Shown in pieces: positions 35,424 through 36,795 of a stretch of DNA of 36,795 bases (positions within the stretch are counted from its first letter, which is position 1; each line of letters opens with the position of its first letter). Under the pieces are notes generated by a model. That model saw nothing but the letters and a program-made list of their open reading frames with translations. It searched no databases and was not told the DNA's origin. The DNA is taken from positions 24,066 to 60,860 of the forward strand of contig PATE01000087.1 of NCBI GenBank assembly GCA_002712305.1, in the 5' to 3' direction. The DNA is from Gemmatimonadota bacterium (GTDB lineage: Bacteria; Latescibacterota; UBA2968; UBA8231). The position numbers were made by a program, and so were the translations under genes.

Positions 35424-35832
35424 ATTGTTGCGACTCACCTAACCTTTGATACACCTCCGGGCTATCGAGTAAGGCGAGTCGAATTTCATCGGGCTTCCAC
35501 ACGAGTTGATTGACGCGCAGTCTGATCAGTTCGCGTCGCTCCTCTGGAAGGGCCTCCCGATATAGTTCGCCAAAGGTCGTCAGGGACTTGGTCAATGACT
35601 GAGCACTGACGGCCTTTTGCTTTATGGTCTCGATCTCGAGATCGATCTGTAGGACTTCGTCATCGAGCTGTTCCCACCGCCTCCGGAAGTCTTCATCGCT
35701 TCGTCGCTGTAGATACACGCCGGCCGTTCCAGCCAGACCACTGGATCGGCACGCCGCGGTGACGTTGAGCAGGTGGGTTCGTAGAAAACGCAGGAATGTC
35801 TTCTGCCGATCGGGGGCGACGAAGTTCCGCAC
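35383..35832 (-). pseudogene. HTH segment joined to a large serine recombinase C-terminal tail
   Basis: The 149-residue frame (GTG start) joins two unlike parts. Residues about 8-55 (KTFLRFLRTHLLNVTAACRS, GVYLQRRSDEDFRRRW) look like a helix-turn-helix of the terminase-small-subunit kind. From about residue 60 it reads LEIETIKQKAVSAQSLTKSL then FGELYREALPEERRELIRLR, VNQLVWKPDEIRLALLD, the coiled-coil and end of a large serine recombinase. The catalytic resolvase domain is missing. The last residues (LVARTGFEPVLPA) are only the tRNA-Glu gene read backwards, so the true end is lost or lies near 35425. It is best seen as a deletion scar of an element integrated at the tRNA. Confidence 0.55.
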
Positions 35833-35834
35833 CG

Positions 35835-36296
35835 CTACATCGCTTCACGATGCTGCACCGCTTCAGCGATTTTCTCCGACTGAAGGAGTGCACGTGAAAA
35901 GTCTCCGCCACTATCCCGGCCAGGCAATTGTCTACGCAACACCGACAGGTGACGACGTAGTTCGATCTCTTCCTCCAGATTCGCTCCGAAGATCTCGATG
36001 AGTTCAGCCGTCTCCAGCCGGCACCGACGAATCAGGTTTGAGTACGACCATCGTATCCGTGATCCATCTGCTAGCGCCTGTCGGTGTTCCTCGACGACCA
36101 TTTGACCAAGCGGTGTCCGACGACAGGCCTTCGTCCGTTCAAAGGACTGGGACGATCGTTTGATCAGACCCAAGTCCTCCAGCCCTCGCAGAGCGCGTGC
36201 ATGCGCGACCTGGAGGCTCCGTGTAGGCGATGGAGGATCAATAGTTCGTGGCTGCTCATCAGGCGCAGGGGCGTCGAGCAGGGCGCGTCGTTGATG
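35835..36296 (-). pseudogene. Winged-helix DNA-binding protein remnant
   Basis: The frame ending at TAG 35835 contains SLQVAHARALRGLEDLGLIK then TPLGQMVVEEHRQAL, which resembles the recognition helix and wing of a winged-helix regulator, followed by a charged helical tail (LEEEIELRRHLSVLRRQLPG). The only in-frame start nearby (TTG 36173) lies inside this motif, so the beginning is missing. In another frame just upstream, LMSSHELLILHRLHGASRS looks like the preceding helices, consistent with an indel near 36200-36215. The remnant begins where the antiporter gene breaks off (about 36296). I cannot name a family. Confidence 0.4.
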
Positions 36297-36442
36297 ACGA
36301 GCAATTCGGGACTGCTCGTGCCGAAAGCAACGACGGTGAGTCCCACGGTCAGGGCTGACATCCCCGCCTTGAGGGCGAGTCGAACAGCGCCGGCAACGAA
36401 CGCTTCTCCGCCCAGATAGAGCAGCACGATGTCGGTGGTCAA
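36297..36442 (-). pseudogene. 5' fragment of a CaxA/YrbG-type Na+/Ca2+ antiporter
   Basis: About 49 residues of the antiporter N-terminus remain: IVLLYLGGEAFVAGAVRLAL, then LTVGLTVVAFGTSSPELLV, including the GTSSPE cation-binding signature of the first repeat. After ELLV the sequence turns unrelated, though the frame happens to run open to 36164. A full protein would be around 310-350 residues, so nearly all of it is missing. The start is TTG 36442, overlapping the stop of the upstream symporter gene as TTGA, so it was the second gene of an operon before the element removed its body. Confidence 0.7.
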
Positions 36443-36795
36443 GTCAGTGGCCTCGGGTCAGCAGCGACTGCTGCAAGCTTCGCACGTACTTCGGCGTGTC
36501 GCTGACGTGTGATCGGGAAACGGCGCAGGAACAGTGCCCCCACCCCCATGAGGATGGCCGGCACGGCACCGTAGATTGCCATGACCGCTCCCTGCACCTG
36601 CGGCGTCACTCTCAATGCCGAGGGATCGTAGCCAAAGGCCGCGGGCAGGCTGGTCCCGAGCACCACGCCCAGCGCCAGAGAGAGTTTGATCACCATCCCC
36701 CAGACAGCGAAGAAGAGGCCCGAACGCTGTTCACCGTATTCGAGCGTGTCCACGTCGATCACGTCGGCGGCCATCGAGTGTGCGAGAAACAGGAT
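36439..36795 (-). CDS. GPH-family (melibiose-type) MFS sugar/cation symporter, C-terminal part
   Basis: Only the last roughly 118 residues are in the window; the 5' end runs off the right edge. SMAADVIDVDTLEYGEQRSG followed by LFFAVWGMVIKLSLALGVVL is the conserved segment before the last helices of GPH (glycoside-pentoside-hexuronide:cation) symporters. The final helix (GAVMAIYGAVPAILMGVGAL) ends in a basic, cytoplasmic tail. An ATG at 36774 is internal, since the frame stays open upstream (ILFLAHS). The substrate cannot be told from this part. Its stop overlaps the start of the truncated antiporter gene. Confidence 0.82.
   Translation of the reverse strand: MLFLAHSMAADVIDVDTLEYGEQRSGLFFAVWGMVIKLSLALGVVLGTSLPAAFGYDPSALRVTPQVQGAVMAIYGAVPAILMGVGALFLRRFPITRQRHAEVRAKLAAVAADPRPLT

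Noticed and set aside
36164-36296. Continuous reading of the antiporter fragment to 36164 as one 92-residue protein
   Set aside because: After ELLV the residues lose all antiporter similarity, and another frame in the same bases carries the winged-helix match, so the open frame is coincidental.

Overview
The window is GC-rich bacterial chromosome with tightly packed genes, 1-4 nt stop/start overlaps and frequent GTG/TTG starts. A Slt-type murein transglycosylase, a two-lipoyl AceF with homodimeric-type AceE, a Tat signal and a tRNA with encoded CCA point to a peptidoglycan-containing, probably Gram-negative bacterium. Three phytanoyl-CoA-dioxygenase-like (PhyH) genes, an enolase-superfamily enzyme, a sugar-phosphate-isomerase-like barrel and a COG3618-like hydrolase resemble the gene content of uncultured, often marine or sponge-associated phyla (Poribacteria/Latescibacterota-like). 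That placement is an inference from gene content only.

Layout. 1-5983: pyruvate dehydrogenase operon aceE-aceF-lpd behind a plausible sigma-70-type promoter. 6178-8996: a small repeat-tailed ORF, the lytic transglycosylase and a small membrane protein, closed by a hairpin shared with the convergent DUF368 gene. 9001-15452 (minus): a beta-decarboxylating dehydrogenase, then a four-gene cluster whose P1 peptidase, P1 peptidase and MutY genes each overlap the stop of the gene before (PhyH - Tat-exported P1 - cytosolic P1 - MutY), then DUF368. 15643-19791 (plus): an unknown protein, RsmD, a second PhyH, an enolase-superfamily enzyme and a HisA isomerase of the eukaryotic HIS6 type. 19775-21952 (minus): sugar-phosphate-isomerase-like protein plus a divergent Nramp-like transporter.

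21960-26617 holds many broken genes: a C-terminal remnant of a larger protein, a histidine kinase fragment without its phospho-acceptor helix, a DUF3291 gene with an amber codon at the family's usual third position, a PepSY-TM gene with a frameshift, and a second PepSY-TM gene with two in-frame TGA codons. A DUF8091-like putative nuclease and a YIP1-like membrane protein in the same stretch look intact.

26888-30377 (minus) is an apparent operon of a 7TM-PAS histidine kinase, a hydrolase lacking usual metal ligands and a third PhyH whose HxD motif appears as HxG. After a spacer with two 48-bp direct repeats, 30627-35269 encodes a cytosolic NAD-linked formate dehydrogenase (NuoE-NuoF-type fusion plus a Cys-type molybdenum alpha subunit). 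It ends at a tRNA-Glu(CUC), beyond which lies an eroded integrated element (serine-recombinase tail, winged-helix remnant), a truncated Na/Ca antiporter and the C-terminal part of a GPH-type symporter running off the window. No CRISPR array, rRNA or intact transposase was seen.
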